A DNA stretch of 64,000 nucleotides, taken from contig JAVLUZ010000157.1 in NCBI GenBank assembly GCA_036768485.1, forward strand, positions 15,565,877 to 15,629,876, written 5' to 3'. The notes beneath the pieces are model-generated. The model ran no database searches. It was not told where the DNA came from and saw only the letters and a list, made by a program, of their open reading frames with translations. Below, piece after piece: positions 10,232 through 21,569 of this stretch. Origin of the DNA: Mermis nigrescens. Lineage: Eukaryota > Nematoda > Enoplea > Mermithida > Mermithidae. Position numbers and translations under genes: made by a program. The first letter of the stretch is position 1. Every line of letters starts with the position of its first letter.

Positions 10232-11408
10232 CAGGCCCGTATCCAGGGGGCGGGGGGCCTGCTCCCCCGAAATGGGAGAAAAATTTTGTTTTCCCCAAGG
10301 GTCCCCCACACGGAAAAATGAAAAATTGGCGAAGTGGGTCTGAGACACCGCTAAAACAGGTTTTTCGCGTACTTTTGAGCTAGTAAACTCAAAATTTTCC
10401 GGCGCTTCGCGCCGGATTTATTGTTTATGTAAGGCTTTGTCTTCTAAACCACTGGAAATCGCTCAAATTTGAGTTAGACATAGAGAGTATGTCAATTTTT
10501 TTCTAACACTTTGCGCCGGATTCATTGTTTAGCTATAGTTTTTGCCTTCTAGCTCACTCAAAATAGCTCAAATTTGAGTTATGACATGGAAAACATGAAT
10601 TTTTCCGGCGCTTCGCGCCGTATTTATTGTTTATATAAGTTTTTTGTCTTCTGACCCGCTCAAAACCGCTCAAATTTGAACTTGACATGCAGAAAATGTA
10701 AATTTTTTTCGGCGCTTGGCGCCGAAGCATAATCAAATCGAATCAAATCAAATCAAAAGTTTATTTGTCATCAAACGAAAAAATGGGCAAATAATTATCG
10801 ACATCAAAACACGCGTGTTATTCTTCAATTACACGAGAAAATTTATCGATACATACATTATATAATTCCGAACAATACCCAAACAACTACCTGCGTGCAT
10901 TAATTACAGTTTAATTAATTGCGAATAATATTAAATCTGGACTAAAAAGTTTGATAGACAAAAGGACACGTAAAGGCCAATTAGAAATGCGCTTACTTAC
11001 GGCCGTGAAGAAAAGCATCAAAATCAAGGGTTTTCAATCTCATCATAAACGCTTCCGAGTTAGGAGCTTGTATAACATGCTCAGGCAAAGAGTTCCATAC
11101 AGAAACAATTCGTTTACAAAATTCATATTTTCTAATGTTCAGATTTGATTTGTGATTAAGTATAAAGGCAAAGAGATAAAAAATAATCCGCCGATCAAGT
11201 GATGAGATATCAGCTCAAATCGCTGTATATCAATATGAAATAAAGTAGAAATTTTTAATTTTTTGTTGAAATTTCTCTTCACCGTCGTATAGAGCTCGCC
11301 GAGATACGTTCAACACTGTCTTTATTTTCGCTATCTCCTAATGGTTCTCGAGATATCTGGCCTCAAAAATTTTCAGCCCCCCGGAATAAAATCCTGGATA
11401 CGGGCCTG
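10232..11408 (+). mobile_element. complete hAT-like element, TIR CAGGCCCGTATCCAGG, 8-bp TSD
   Basis: The ends caggcccgtatccagg and cctggatacgggcctg are exact inverses. The target tacataag is duplicated at 10224-10231 and 11409-11416. The interior has three ~105-bp repeats, each with a (partly decayed) mini-hairpin and a gctcaaatttgag palindrome. A LINE 3' fragment (10729-11160) was inserted later, since the copy at 15699-16481 lacks it. CAGG ends with an 8-bp duplication fit hAT. Confidence 0.92.
10729..11160 (-). mobile_element. 5'-truncated LINE 3' end nested in a hAT-like element
   Basis: On the minus strand the C-terminal codons (stop at 10993-10995) read RKYEFCKRIVSVWNSLPEHV and then AFMMRLKTLDFDAF. 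This is the typical end of a CR1/Jockey-type ORF2, where WNSLP is near-universal. About 230 bp of 3' UTR follow, ending in the tail repeat (TTTGA)n at 10731-10757. The 5' end is truncated at about 11160. It differs from the LINE at 35.8-38.6 kb, whose tail is ATTTGT. Confidence 0.8.
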
Positions 11409-11419
11409 TACATAAGCAT

Positions 11420-11795
11420 AGGTGCACAAGGTCAGGGTCGGCAGCGGGAGGTAAAATCTCAAAACTCCAAAAAAGTACATTCAACGTTCACGAATTGTTT
11501 TGTTGTTTTATTGACCAAAATGGTCGAAATAGCCTATAAAACGTCTTTTTAAGATAGATTCGCATTTCTAGTCAATTTCGATTGCATTATATCACTTTTG
11601 ACACTAAAAAAGACCGAAATCGATCAATTTTAGGCGTTTTTTGGTAAAAAGGTACATAAAAGTACCAAAATTTTTTTGACATTTCTATAGCTTATTTCAA
11701 GAATGATGCAAAAAAACGTTCCGTCAACTCAAAATCACCGGACAGTATCTGCCTGGCTGACCCTTCAGCGAAGTGTAAAACTTCCTCACCGCCCC
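11420..11795 (+). mobile_element. M5 MITE
   Basis: Starts cataggtgcacaaggtcagg and ends near ggctgacccttcagcg. It resembles the inverse of 32823-33073: ctcaaaaaacgttttatagg, ttttgaccattttgatcg and gcagggg-type ends are shared. No ORF. The stretch 11796-11933 shows nothing. Confidence 0.6.
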
Positions 11796-12163
11796 ATCCT
11801 ATATGCATGTATGCACATAAGTATAATCAGGCATTCTAAATTTAGAAAGATAAAAAAGCAGCTTATTGTATGAAGATCAGGGCAAAAATTTTTAAGCTAC
11901 GCTGCTCTCGCGTGTACTACATACCTAAGAGTACATTGTTTTCGATTACATGACAATTAATCGCCAACAATTAATCGCGGACAATTAATCGCCAACAGTT
12001 AATCGCAGAACAGTTAATCGTGCGCACAATTAATCGCGGGTCTATTTAATCGTAAACAACCAAGCGTCATCAAAGGCATGTCAAAAATAAATACCTGTAT
12101 AAAAATATGAAAAGGTGTGTAAAAAGGAAAGTAGTGGATGTGAAAGCTTAGCTTATTATCATA

Positions 12164-12510
12164 CATGCACAGCATAGGCATTCTGGGGGGTGAAATTTTG
12201 AGGTGTCTTTTGGGGCCTGCAAATAGTGGGTACGCGTAAAAAACATCGTTTTTAGGCGTTTCTTACGATGCTCTATCTTTCTAGAGCATGATAGCACAAG
12301 AAAATTCGAAAAAAATCAAAAAAGTCGAATAAATTGAACAAAATGTAGATAAAACGTGAGTTTATTGCGCGAAGCACCAAAACTTTGACACTTTTGAGCA
12401 AATAGATAGCTAGAAACGCTTTAAAATAACCTTTTCTACGAAAAATCGCGAATTCTGGGTGGAATTGAAAATTTTTCAAGGGGAGAGGTGAAACCCCCAA
12501 AACAAATGGA
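12164..12510 (+). mobile_element. M2 MITE inside the MULE-like element
   Basis: Begins catgcacagcataggcattc, with ggtacgcgtaaaaaacatcg and ctctatctttctagagcatg inside, and a GGGGAGAGGTGAAACCCCC block near the right. The far end is degraded, so no clean target duplication can be read. Confidence 0.6.
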
Positions 12511-12618
12511 ATAAAATATAGTCAAAACATAAGAATATGGCGCGAAGCGTCGAGAATTTTACACGTTCGAGAAAATTGATTGCTAAAAACGCTTCAGAAT
12601 CATCACTCCACAGTTTAG

Positions 12619-12816
12619 AAATTTTTCAAGGCGCTACGATTAGAACAAAGTAAAAACGAAATGATGATTGAACAGTATTTGACCGGCCAACAGCCTCCTA
12701 TTGGAAGGAAAAAATACAGAGATTTTACAGCTCGTATCCAAAGAATCGTGAATAGCTACGGGGAGCTGGATATTTCTTATTTTTTGCGTGGCTTGTCACA
12801 CAGTTTCAATTTTTAG
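12619..12816 (+). pseudogene. MULE transposase C-terminal exon
   Basis: The acceptor ctccacagtttag is followed by 65 codons and a stop at 12814-12816. Segments read KFFKALRLEQSKNEMMIEQY, then GRKKYRDFTARIQRIVNSYG, then YFLRGLSHSFNF at the end. Ending in KKY-, RI-RIV--Y and YLRG-AHN is, as I recall, typical of invertebrate Mutator-like transposases; here LRGLSHS replaces LRGIAHN. The catalytic DDE domain upstream is missing, replaced by the M2 insertion and arms. Its place between inverted arms supports this. A captured host exon is the alternative. Confidence 0.55.
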
Positions 12817-13021
12817 ACAAATTCGCAGTATTTTGCAACGACAGTTTTTGTTTCGAGTAAAGTATTGTTTTTACTATAAATACATACATATAAGTATATT
12901 AGGCGATTACATGTCCCGGCGATTAATTGTTAAGGCGATTAATTGTTCGGCGATTAATTGTCCACGATTAATTGTGCGCGATTAATTGTTGGCGATTAAT
13001 TGTCTGCACACCATTGTTTTC

Positions 13022-13368
13022 ATAAATATTCTTCGGGGGTTCAAGGGGGTTTATCACCCAAAAAAGGTTTTCACCCCCCTGCCCTCTAGAATTTTTTCAT
13101 CCCCTGCAAAATTCGCAATTTTCCAAATTCCTGTTTTAAGAGTTTTCAGCTTAAACTGCCATATTTTACTCATTTTTTGAGTGAATTGTGTTCAATTTAT
13201 TCGAATTTTTATGATATTTTTTATATTTTAACGTTCTAAAAAAATACAGCGTCGTCAAAAACGCCAAAAATAATGTTTTTGACGCATATCCAACGTTTTA
13301 GGGCTCAAAAAAGGTATTTCAGAAACATTTCCAGGTTTCACCCCATAATTCCAATGCTGTGCGCGTCT
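13022..13368 (-). mobile_element. M2 MITE
   Basis: Reverse orientation: ttcgggggttcaagggggtt at left, acagcgtcgtcaaaaacgcc inside, ending ccaatgctgtgcgcgtct. It abuts the outer edge of the MULE-like element, so the left terminus is unclear. Confidence 0.65.
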
Positions 13369-13442
13369 AATTTTTTTTACATTGCAGTAAGTAAAAGCGC
13401 TTTAAACTGTGAATTGCACTTTTAGCCATTGAAAACTCTTAC

Positions 13443-13689
13443 ATCAGCAGATTCCAACTCGATATTATCAACAGTAATATCACCAAAAATCTCTTTTAGC
13501 GTCAAAATGTAAAAAACGCTATTGAATCTGACGCGAGCTGGAAAAGCACATGGCGTTAACCAATTCGACCAGTCTTTTAGAAGCCAAAAGGCGGGTAAAA
13601 TTTTTCTTTCATTGCACATCTTCAAAAAATGTTTCGGATCCTGATGTACAAGCTTACGATCTCGCTCAAAGCTTTTTGCTTCATCGGTG
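13443..13689 (-). CDS. NUDT19: NUDT19-like exon C
   Basis: Acceptor atatctgcctttgtgcgcag, donor GTAAGA. The first base completes an AGC codon from exon B. DPKHFLKMC and DWSNWLTP align with the conserved mid-region of NUDT19, followed by RFNSVFYILTL. It ends on a codon boundary (LESAD). No continuation is found below 13443, where transposons begin. Confidence 0.87.
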
Positions 13690-16600
13690 CTGCGCACAAA
13701 GGCAGATATTAGGTAATTGGAGGTACCTTACCTGGCTAAATTAAAATCATGACAGCCAAAAAGCATGCTAGTCCTAGACATTTTTTCATTATCTTCAAAC
13801 TAGACACGTTTGTTATAAACGTGTAGAGTCAGGATCAGTAACTATCGATCATACATAAATGATCTTAGGGGGTTTGGAGGGAGATTTCGCCCCCGGAAGT
13901 TTTTTCACCTCCCGCAGAATTCGCACTTTGCCGAGAATTTCCAAAAAATTTGTAGAAAAGCTGCTGATTTAGGCGTTCTTATCTATCTGTTTGCTCGAAT
14001 CGAAAGTTTCAAATTTTCGGCGTTTCCTGCCATACACTCATTTTTTGAATATATTCTGTCTAATGTAACCGGTAATTTTTTGATATTTTTTCGAAATTTT
14101 TACGCTTTGGAAAGATAAAGCATCGTCAGAAACGTCGAAAAATAATGTTTTTGACGCATATCCATCGTTTTTGAGCCCAAAAAAGGCACTTCAAAATTTC
14201 ACCCTCCCCTCCAGAAAACCCATGCTATGCATGTCTGCTATCTATCGCTTCACAATGTGCAAAAGCCAACCAAAACCTCAGGCTCAACATTATTCATAAA
14301 GTTTTGCTGTTAAAATAAATAATTTTGTGAAAGTTGACTAACAAAAATATGAGAAAACGGCCAAAAATCATTGCAAAATACATATACATATTATATAGGT
14401 ATCAAATTTTTACCTAGCATGAGATTAAAGTGCATGTCTAATTTTATACTGAATCTCACCCAACATTCGTGTTCATGTCTGCTGATACATGGATGCCGGG
14501 CAAGGTCTGAGTTCTTAAGGGATCGGAAAGTTCTTAGCTCAAATGAGGTCAAAAAATGAATAGTAGTAGTGGTTAAAACCATCATTTATTGCCTAACGCA
14601 TCAAATGCTATTCAACGACAACAAAACAGTGTGAAAAAAGGAAAAAACTTTTTTTAAATTGGCTTTTAAGAGTTTAGCTCAGTTTGAGGAGGTCTGTCAA
14701 GTTCTGGAAACTCTGCACAATAGCCGAACAACATGACCGGTCTGGTGTCAGCCGGAGAACTAACTGGGTCAAAATGATCTAGAAAATAAGAAGAAATGCT
14801 TAATAGGTAAAAGCAAACTGTCTTGATTCACAGTTTCTGGTCAATTTCAAGCAGTTTCGCAAAAAGGTTTTGACTGTAATATATTTTTCATTCTAGTTTT
14901 GCTTATTATCACCATAAATTTTCCCCATTCGCCTTCTGCAGGTTTCTGCCTTCTTCTATATACGCATGCGCACATCAGACCCGACCTCACAAACATACCA
15001 GCCCCCAAGCCTATTTCTGTGGTGTCAGTATTTAACCTCCAAAAATTAAAATTTTATTCAACAAAAACCTTTGTAGCGATTTCCTCAGCCTATTTTCATT
15101 CTAAGCCAGCAATTTTCATATATTGTACTATTTTTTTACTGATCAGTTAGCATTCTTGAGATCGGGTGGAAAAATGAGGTGATTGCTTATTGGTCGCAAA
15201 ACCTTGAGATTCTGAGTTATTACACGGAAGTCACAAATGAATATTTTACATATTTAGTCTGAAAAGCTTAAATCAGCTCAATTCTATATTTCAGAACAGT
15301 GCATAACTAGTGCTTTTAGAAGAGTCAAGGCAGGTTTTTTAAAATAAATTAACAAGTTTTTTAAAGGAAACTCGTGCATGGTTAAAATTTGACAAGAGTC
15401 GTGAAGATATAAGAATGGTCAGGAAGCGTAAGTTTACATACGATTTATATTGCAAATAATTCTAAAGAATTGCACGCAGGAGAAAGCAAACTAATCAGGA
15501 AATCAAGTAGGAAAGCAAAATCTAGGGCAGCTGACATTAACGGAAAATCGAATAGCCTAGCGAAAAAGGAGTGAAAGTATGTATAGAATAAAAAACTTTC
15601 ATTCCGGAATGGATCTTCTTAACGAAATCCAAAATTTTGGAGATTCCTTGATTTCATAAAACAATTCATACCTACTACAGATTCCCGACACACACATACA
15701 GGCTCGTAGTCAGGGGGGCAGGGGAGGGCCGCCCCCCCGAAATGGGAAACAATTTTTTCTTTTAAGGGTTCCCTAAAAGGAAAAATTAAAAATTGGCGAA
15801 GCGCGTCTGAAATAGCCAAAACAGGTTTTTTAGCGTACTTTTCAGCTAGTAAACTCAAAATTCTGATTTATTATTTATGTATAGTTTTGTCTTCTGAAAA
15901 GCTAAAAATCGCTCAAATTTGAGTTAGACATAGAGAGCATGACAATTTTTTCCGACGCTATGCATCGGAATCATTGTTTAACTATAGTTTTTGCCTTCTA
16001 GCTCATTCAAAACAGCTCAAATTTGAGATATATGACATGAAAAACATGAAATTTTTCCGACCGCGCCGTATTTACTGTTTCTATTTGTTTTTGGTCTTCA
16101 GGCCCGCTCAAAGCCGCTCAAATTTGAACTTGACATGCAGAATATGTCAGTTTTTTCGGCGCTTGGCGTCGAATTATTCATTATCTGTATTGTTTTCCTC
16201 TGTAAAGCACAATTATTAAGTCCAAAGGCAAGAGATAAGAAATAATTCGTCGATGAAGTGATGACAAACCAGCTTAAATGATCAATTTGCTGTATATCAA
16301 TATGAAATAAAATGAACAATTTTCACAAATTTTTTGAAATTTTTCTTCACCATCGTATGGAGCTCGTCGACATACGCTCAAACCTGCCTTTATTTTCGCC
16401 TATCTCCTAATGGTTCTCGAGATATCTAAGCTCAAAAATTTTCGCCCCCAACCCCGGAATAAAATCCTCATTACGGGCCTGCGTACATACATATGCAAAT
16501 ATTGGCAAAGTCTAAATTTCGGGGGCCTGCAGAGTACAAAAGTTTACAAGATGGTGAAAAAAATTGAAAATATAAGCTAAAATTTCATTTTTCATACCCC

Positions 16601-18460
16601 TCATTAAAAGAGCCATCGGCGAACAAAAATGCGCAAAAGACAAAAAATTTCCAATAATTGAATTTGGGAGGTGTGCGAGCCCATGTTTTTAAGTTCGCAC
16701 GTGCTACTCGTACCTTTGTTCACCAATGTTTAGAACATTAATCTGAGCATCGGTGGAGTTTTCTGATATCGATCGATAAATTAAAATGCCACATTCTTCA
16801 AATAATTCTCTGATAGCAGCAATTTTAAACGCCCATTCAGCCGGCGTCCAAGCCTTTATGGTATTATCTTGACAAGCATACGAATCCGGTGATATTTCCA
16901 TCGTTTTAGGCGCGAAAGTTTTAAACGCTGGCAATCTATTAATGCCTAGAAGTTACGGAAAGATACTTTGTGGATGAATATGTATGTATAACTAATAGTC
17001 TAAAGTAAACGAAGATAAGATGTTTGCAGATTCGCAGAAAATACAGGATTGAATGGGTTTCCAGATTACTACAATGAAAGTAATTTATTATAATTTCTAT
17101 TGTAATTTCAATTATAATTTCATTATTTATTAATTTTATTTCTATTTCCGTTAATTGCAATGCACAATATAATGGTCATTACTTCGGTTTAAAACGTTTT
17201 TGTAATCGATTTGCGCACACTTAAGAATTGTCAATCGCAAACAATGTTTAAAAAATAGACTTCACTTATGTACATATATGACAACCATTACAATTGCAAA
17301 CATTGTTTAAAAAATACACTTTTATGCACTTACGTGCTCGTACATAATACATGACAATTGACGTGATCTGGGGGTCAAACCCCCGAGAAAAATCTTCACC
17401 CCCAGCATTGGTGATTTTTCAAAAATTTCCTGAAAAATTCGTAGAAAAGGTACACTCCTTAAAGCGTTTTAGCTATCTACATATCTACTAAGTTGTCAAA
17501 TTTTCGGCGCTTCACGCCATATACTCATGTTCTGACTACATTTTCTTCATTTTGTTCGATTTTATTTATTTTTTTGAATTCTGTTTTTACGCTCTAGAAG
17601 AAAGGGCATCGTCAGAAATACCAAAAATGATGTATTCGACGCGTACATACCGTTTTTGGGCCCCAAAAAAGGCACTTGATAATTTCAGCCCCCCTGAATT
17701 CCCAAGTTGCGCATGTCCGATGACAAATTATCACAAATTCTATTATGTCTCGGCCGACCTATAATAGATTTAATAACGGTCTGCAGGTCAGCCGGACAGC
17801 TTAAGCTAAACTGGCCTTACAAATCAAGGTTAAAATAGTGCAAAACTACGCTTATTCATACTTTTTAGTCAAGTTTCTGTACTGCTTTTGCATCGATTTT
17901 TGTCCTTTCGCCTCAATTTCGCCTAACTATCGCCCAAAAATTTTTTCCTTCTCTTTCCCTGGAAATCAAGATCATAAGTAGTGGAAACCAAAGCCTGTCT
18001 GATGAAATCAGCCGGCGAGCTTCATTAAACTGAGATGGTCTTGAAAATTTAGTATAAATGCTAGCGTAGAAGTAAATTGAATTTACAATTTACGACAAAT
18101 TCCGAGCACTTCTGCAAAAAAGTCCTGATTTTAATTTTTAATCCTCATTTTAATTTGTATTATTTTTCAGGAACTTTCCCCGTTTTATTTTGTGCATCTA
18201 AAGCAGCAACCTCAAGTGCAAAAAAGACTACCCTACAAGAAACAGAAAAAGAGTACCTGAATAAATTCAATCTAATTTTAATGCATGTCAAACAATAACT
18301 TCGTTCTTTACATACTTGACTCCAATGCAGTAAGATAAGAATTCCAAAGAGAAGGCTTAAGGCCAAAAACGTTCCGTAAGTATAAGGTTGACCAATGAGG
18401 ATCAAAATCGGCCTCTTCATCAACTTCACCACCTGGGAAGGATAGCATACCTGGCATGAC
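13443..18460 (-). CDS. NUDT19: NUDT19-like Nudix hydrolase gene (three internal exons)
   Basis: Exons at 18316-18460, 16714-16945 and 13443-13689 (minus strand) have good GT/AG borders and join in phase to give 208 codons. The order is VMPGMLSFPGGEVDEEADFD, then AIRELFEECGILIYR (the REUXEEXGU part of a Nudix box), then HQDPKHFLKMCNERK and WLLKDWSNWLTP, as in NUDT19. Family members hydrolyse CoA or related nucleoside diphosphates in peroxisomes or mitochondria. The box is interrupted by an insert, as in NUDT19. The N-terminal exon above 18460 and the C-terminal exon(s) below 13443 were not found; family length is about 350 residues. Introns carry several MITEs. Confidence 0.85.
13850..14237 (-). 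mobile_element. M2 MITE with 8-bp TSD
   Basis: Starts catacataaatgatcttagg and ends catgctatgcatgtctg. Flanks ctatcgat (13842-13849) and ctatctat (14238-14245) agree at 7 of 8. It lies in the NUDT19-like intron. From 14246 to 15690 I recognise no repeat; ORFs there look non-coding. Confidence 0.82.
15367..15427 (+). CDS. weak candidate internal exon, opposite to NUDT19-like gene
   Basis: Acceptor acaagttttttaaag and a perfect GTAAGT donor bound 61 bases, ETRAWLKFDKSREDIRMVRK in one open frame. It lies on the plus strand inside a minus-strand intron, so it needs independent support. It may be chance. Confidence 0.2.
15699..16481 (+). mobile_element. hAT-like CAGG element, second complete copy
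   Basis: Starts caggctcgtagtcagg and ends aaaatcctcattacgggcctg. Flanks cacacata (15691-15698) and cgtacata (16482-16489) agree at 6 of 8. It is colinear with 10232-11408 but without the LINE, which dates the LINE as later in the other copy. Its mini-hairpins are mostly decayed. Confidence 0.82.
16714..16945 (-). CDS. NUDT19: NUDT19-like exon B (Nudix box)
   Basis: Acceptor gtaacttctag, donor GTACGA. The first two bases complete an AGC codon from exon A. The Nudix helix RELFEECG keeps the catalytic glutamates. 76 codons plus two bases. The intron to exon A (16946-18315) contains an M2 MITE and otherwise AT-rich sequence. Confidence 0.88.
17359..17719 (-). mobile_element. M2 MITE
   Basis: Reverse orientation: tgacgtgatctgggggtcaa at left, tagaagaaagggcatcgtc inside, ending gttgcgcatgtccg. 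Flanks atgacaat (17351-17358) and atgacaaa (17720-17727) agree at 7 of 8. It contains a decayed hairpin, cggcgcttcacgcc. Confidence 0.78.
18171..18260 (+). CDS. weak candidate terminal exon inside NUDT19-like intron
   Basis: A very good acceptor (ttaatttgtattatttttcag) leads into 29 codons, ELSPFYFVHLKQQPQVQKRL and on to a stop at 18258. The minus strand of the same bases also offers an acceptor and an open frame, so at least one must be accidental. Kept only as a note. Confidence 0.18.
   Translation, partial: ELSPFYFVHLKQQPQVQKRLPYKKQKKST
18316..18460 (-). CDS. NUDT19: NUDT19-like exon A
   Basis: Acceptor tttttcttttaaag precedes 18460; donor GTATGT follows 18316. It encodes the PGG segment through DPHW and then STLYLRNVFGLKPSLW, 48 codons plus one base. 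It begins in phase 0, so an upstream exon should end on a codon boundary. Confidence 0.85.
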
Positions 18461-18502
18461 CTTTAAAAGAAAAAGTATACAATTTATACAATCACTTTAA
18501 AG

Positions 18503-18714
18503 CAGACATGTAACAGGGGGGATGGGGGATCCCCCACCCAAGGTTGATCGCCCCCATCCCCCGAAAGCCAGAAAATTTTTGACCCCCCCAATCTTTGGAT
18601 AAAAATTGAATTTTTTGACCGTTCTTAGGTGTTTTTGGCCAAAAAATGAAATCACTCCACCCCCTAAAAAGAGCCGGGAACCCATACCCTAAATTTTGAG
18701 CCGTTACACGTATG
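18503..18714 (+). mobile_element. M4 MITE (CAGACATGTAAC termini) with TSD
   Basis: Starts cagacatgtaacagggggg and ends gagccgttacacgtatg. Flanks ctttaaag (18495-18502) and cttaaaag (18715-18722) agree at 7 of 8. The interior has ggggatcccccaccc and further C/G runs. The same termini bound the foldback element at 28200-29588. Confidence 0.82.
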
Positions 18715-19399
18715 CTTAAAAGTGTACCTATTTATGTTAGGAACTAATAATAAATATTCTGATTGCGAAACGAGCATTGACAAAACTCTTCAGCGCTTCA
18801 TTCCGATTTACTTTTATGTCCCCAACGCAGTTTTGCCGATTTTCTGTTGTCTTCCGCGTCCATGAACGCGGATCCATCTACTTATTAGGTATGCAGAAAA
18901 GTTGGAAGGTACTACAAATCCTAGAGATTACTACGGCAAACAAGTTGACAAACACGTTTTTGCATTTATACCTACCAGAAAAGTGCTTGTATAATGCACT
19001 CATTTCTTGAATGTCTTTGTGAAGCAAGAAACTTTCTTCAAATTTATTTCACCTCACCGAAAAATTTAACAAGTTGCCCAGTAGAACAAGCCTGAGAAAA
19101 ATCTGCGAGTAATTGAAAACCTTGTCAGTAGCACAAGATCAAGCATAGTATTACCGTAACTTTTCATTTAAGAATAATTCAGCATTTCGTCGTCACATAA
19201 TTTTGGATTTGATCAGAAATACTAGGTCGGCTAATACAATGTACGCTGCCGCTTGTTCAGCTACTTTCATGATAACTAAAATATATGGCACGAAAAACTC
19301 ATTATTCAATGCATATGTAAGGAACGCATGTATACATAACTTCTTCCATGATGCGCACTACCAAAACGTGATACTTTTAATAGCCTCTTAGTTGAGAAA

Positions 19400-19553
19400 A
19401 AATATTCTCAAAAAGTTTGAATTTTATGATCGTTAGGGGTAGAGCATGTCGAAAAATTCAGATTTCGCGAGCTATCCCGACGAATTTTCCGATATATAGA
19501 TCAATTTATGTTTGGTCCGCCCCCTCCTTGGCCGCATTCTGGATACGGGCCTG
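19400..19553 (+). mobile_element. hAT-like CAGG element, 3' fragment
   Basis: Only the right end is recognisable: tccgatatatag, gtccgccccctccttgg and gcattctggatacgggcctg. The rest of 18723-20033 has no feature I can support. Confidence 0.55.
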
Positions 19554-20744
19554 CCTACATATATATTATGTAAATACACGGGTAGTTCATAAATAGTACT
19601 GATGACTGACCGAACTTTTTCTGGATCGTTTAGCCATCAAAATGCGAAAGTTAGTCGAGGTTCCGCACTTAGTCGTTTTTGGTGTTGGACAAGCCAGAAT
19701 AACGGCAGCTGCATGTCGGCAAAAGCGTTTCATCTCGATTATCTTCTTAGAATGCTAGCTACGCATCATAAGTGAGATAATTTCATAAAATGAAGCTTAT
19801 CAACCCCATGTTGATGAACGATCCTGCAATTTTATACATAATATAATCCTTTCGTTCTAAATTAAAGATAAGGTTAGTCAAAAAATCGTCAGCGAAAGAG
19901 GAAGGTCGCATCGGTGAACTGTTTTTATACATGTTTCATTTAACGCGCATAGCACATAATCATCATAGGTACTTTAATGAATAAGCATGTGTTTCATCCC
20001 ATCCAAGACGGAGACACGGTTTTGCTCGGAATGGGACGTTTGGGCGCAGCCGGTTTAGCGCGGCCGTTTTGGCGCGGCTGTTTTGGTGCAGCCGTTTTGG
20101 CGCGGCTCTTTTAACGCAACAGTATGCTTTTTATAAAGGGACGTCTTGGCGCGGCCGTTTAGGGGCACGAGAACCAGACGCGTACATTACATGCACACCA
20201 CGTGCAGACACAGCACAAAATCATTTCGGTATAGGTATGTATGTATGATGTACTTATGTAACTTGCTAATAGAAATGTAAGTAGGTTACGTTCTGTGCTA
20301 TGCATGCGCTGATATCTGAACATATGCATGTACATGTAGGTGTATGTACATATGTGCAGCGTTCGTGTTAGATAACATATAAATGTACTTATGTATCTGT
20401 TTGTGAGGGTTATTCGCTGGAGGCACTGTAAGCTGCAAGACCGGGTAACAAAAAAATTTAAAAAATGAATACATAATGAGAAATGTCGTGATTGCGTGAG
20501 AACGGGACGCTACACTTTCCTAATCTGACGAAAATAGAGCAATAATGAAAATCATTCATAACCATTCGATGCTGGCGATTTCCGAGTGCACTGGTCTGCT
20601 CTAAAAAGTCTTCTAATGGCTGACGCAGCTCAAAATGGCATAGTGTGTAAAAGGGAACGCGAAAAGTTTGCAGATAGTGTATTTATTTACACTTTTGACC
20701 GTTTTTCTTACGATTCAATGACAAAGTTTTGGCGGTAGCTACAT

Positions 20745-21110
20745 GTTCATGGGGCCTTTGACCCCTTAGAATAGCTAATGACCTATGCGAAATGGCTGCG
20801 ACAATTATAATCGTCGATTCGTAAAAACTGTAAGAAGAGTGCATTTTTAAGCGTTTTCAGCTCGTTTTGGCTTAAAAGTTTCAAAGTTTCCGCACACACA
20901 TTTTTTACTACATTTCGTTTAATTTACTCGATTTTTGTCAAATTTCTTTGAGAATTTTCTTATGTTTTTGTTTTAGAAAGAACGAGCACGGTCCGAAACG
21001 TCGAAAAATAGAGATTTTTAACGTAACCCATAATTTTTCAGCTCAAAAAAGTCACTTTTTAAAAACTTTTTGGGCCTGACTCCTCAAATTCCCAAGCTGT
21101 ACATTTATGC
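20745..21110 (-). mobile_element. degenerate M2 MITE
   Basis: gaaagaacgagcacggtcc, gtcgaaaaatagagattttt and ccaagctgtacatttatgc follow the M2 order in reverse, with many substitutions, so this is an old copy. Confidence 0.45.
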
Positions 21111-21225
21111 ATGGCACCGAGCATTAATTCAAACGATTGAATATCAGCAGCATGCAAAATAAGCAGCTCATATTCGGTATTCAGAGAAGTTTCTGCGGAA
21201 GTTTTACATGGTGAAATGCAAGACT

Positions 21226-21479
21226 GCAGTCTGTTCCATCCAAAACGGCCCATTTTGGCTTTACAACTTATTACTGTAACATAATATTTCACGCTTTAGA
21301 TTGTTGCGACAGTTAGTTAGATGTGCCACATGTTAAGCAAAGCACATTAAACATCAGCAAGAGTTTAAAGCAACCAGCCACTACGAGAGCATACTGATGA
21401 AGCCATTTGTGCGATGAAAAAATGATACAGTAATAAGACATTAGCGAAAATGGGCCGTTTGGAATGGAACAGACTATAG
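21226..21479 (+). mobile_element. TA-type TIR element (TCTGTTCCA variant)
   Basis: gtctgttccatccaaaacgg at left is inverted at 21447-21478, ending aacagactata. The interior is unrelated to other elements sharing the TATAGTCTGTT end. About 250 bp, with no ORF. Confidence 0.8.
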
Positions 21480-21569
21480 ATGTATGAGTTTATGTAGAGA
21501 ATAAATCAGCAATGAGGGAGGGAAATGCAATTATGTCAGAGAATTCGCAGCAAGTTTTATGCTTCTCTC

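Larger units (their letters stand above)
11944..13011 (+). mobile_element. MULE-like foldback element with minisatellite arms
   Basis: The left arm (11950-12056) iterates acaattaatcgcc every 13-15 bp. The right arm (12901-13008) is its inverse (ggcgattaattgt). The innermost and outermost units match best. A 10-bp direct repeat, cattgttttc (11934-11943 and 13012-13021), flanks it, near the 9-bp duplication expected of Mutator-like elements. The interior contains an M2 insertion (about 12164-12510) and a transposase C-terminal exon (12619-12816). Confidence 0.72.

Noticed and set aside
18172..18250. Minus-strand exon VVFFALEVAALDAQNK in the NUDT19-like intron
   Set aside because: Good acceptor, but inserting it between exons A and B would break the confirmed phase.
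18782..18877. First exon of the NUDT19-like gene (MDPRSWTRK...NEALKSF)
   Set aside because: Its donor (GTCAAT) is poor and the expected N-terminal motif is absent. MKVAEQAAAYIVLAD near 19.28 kb is another candidate, also unproven.
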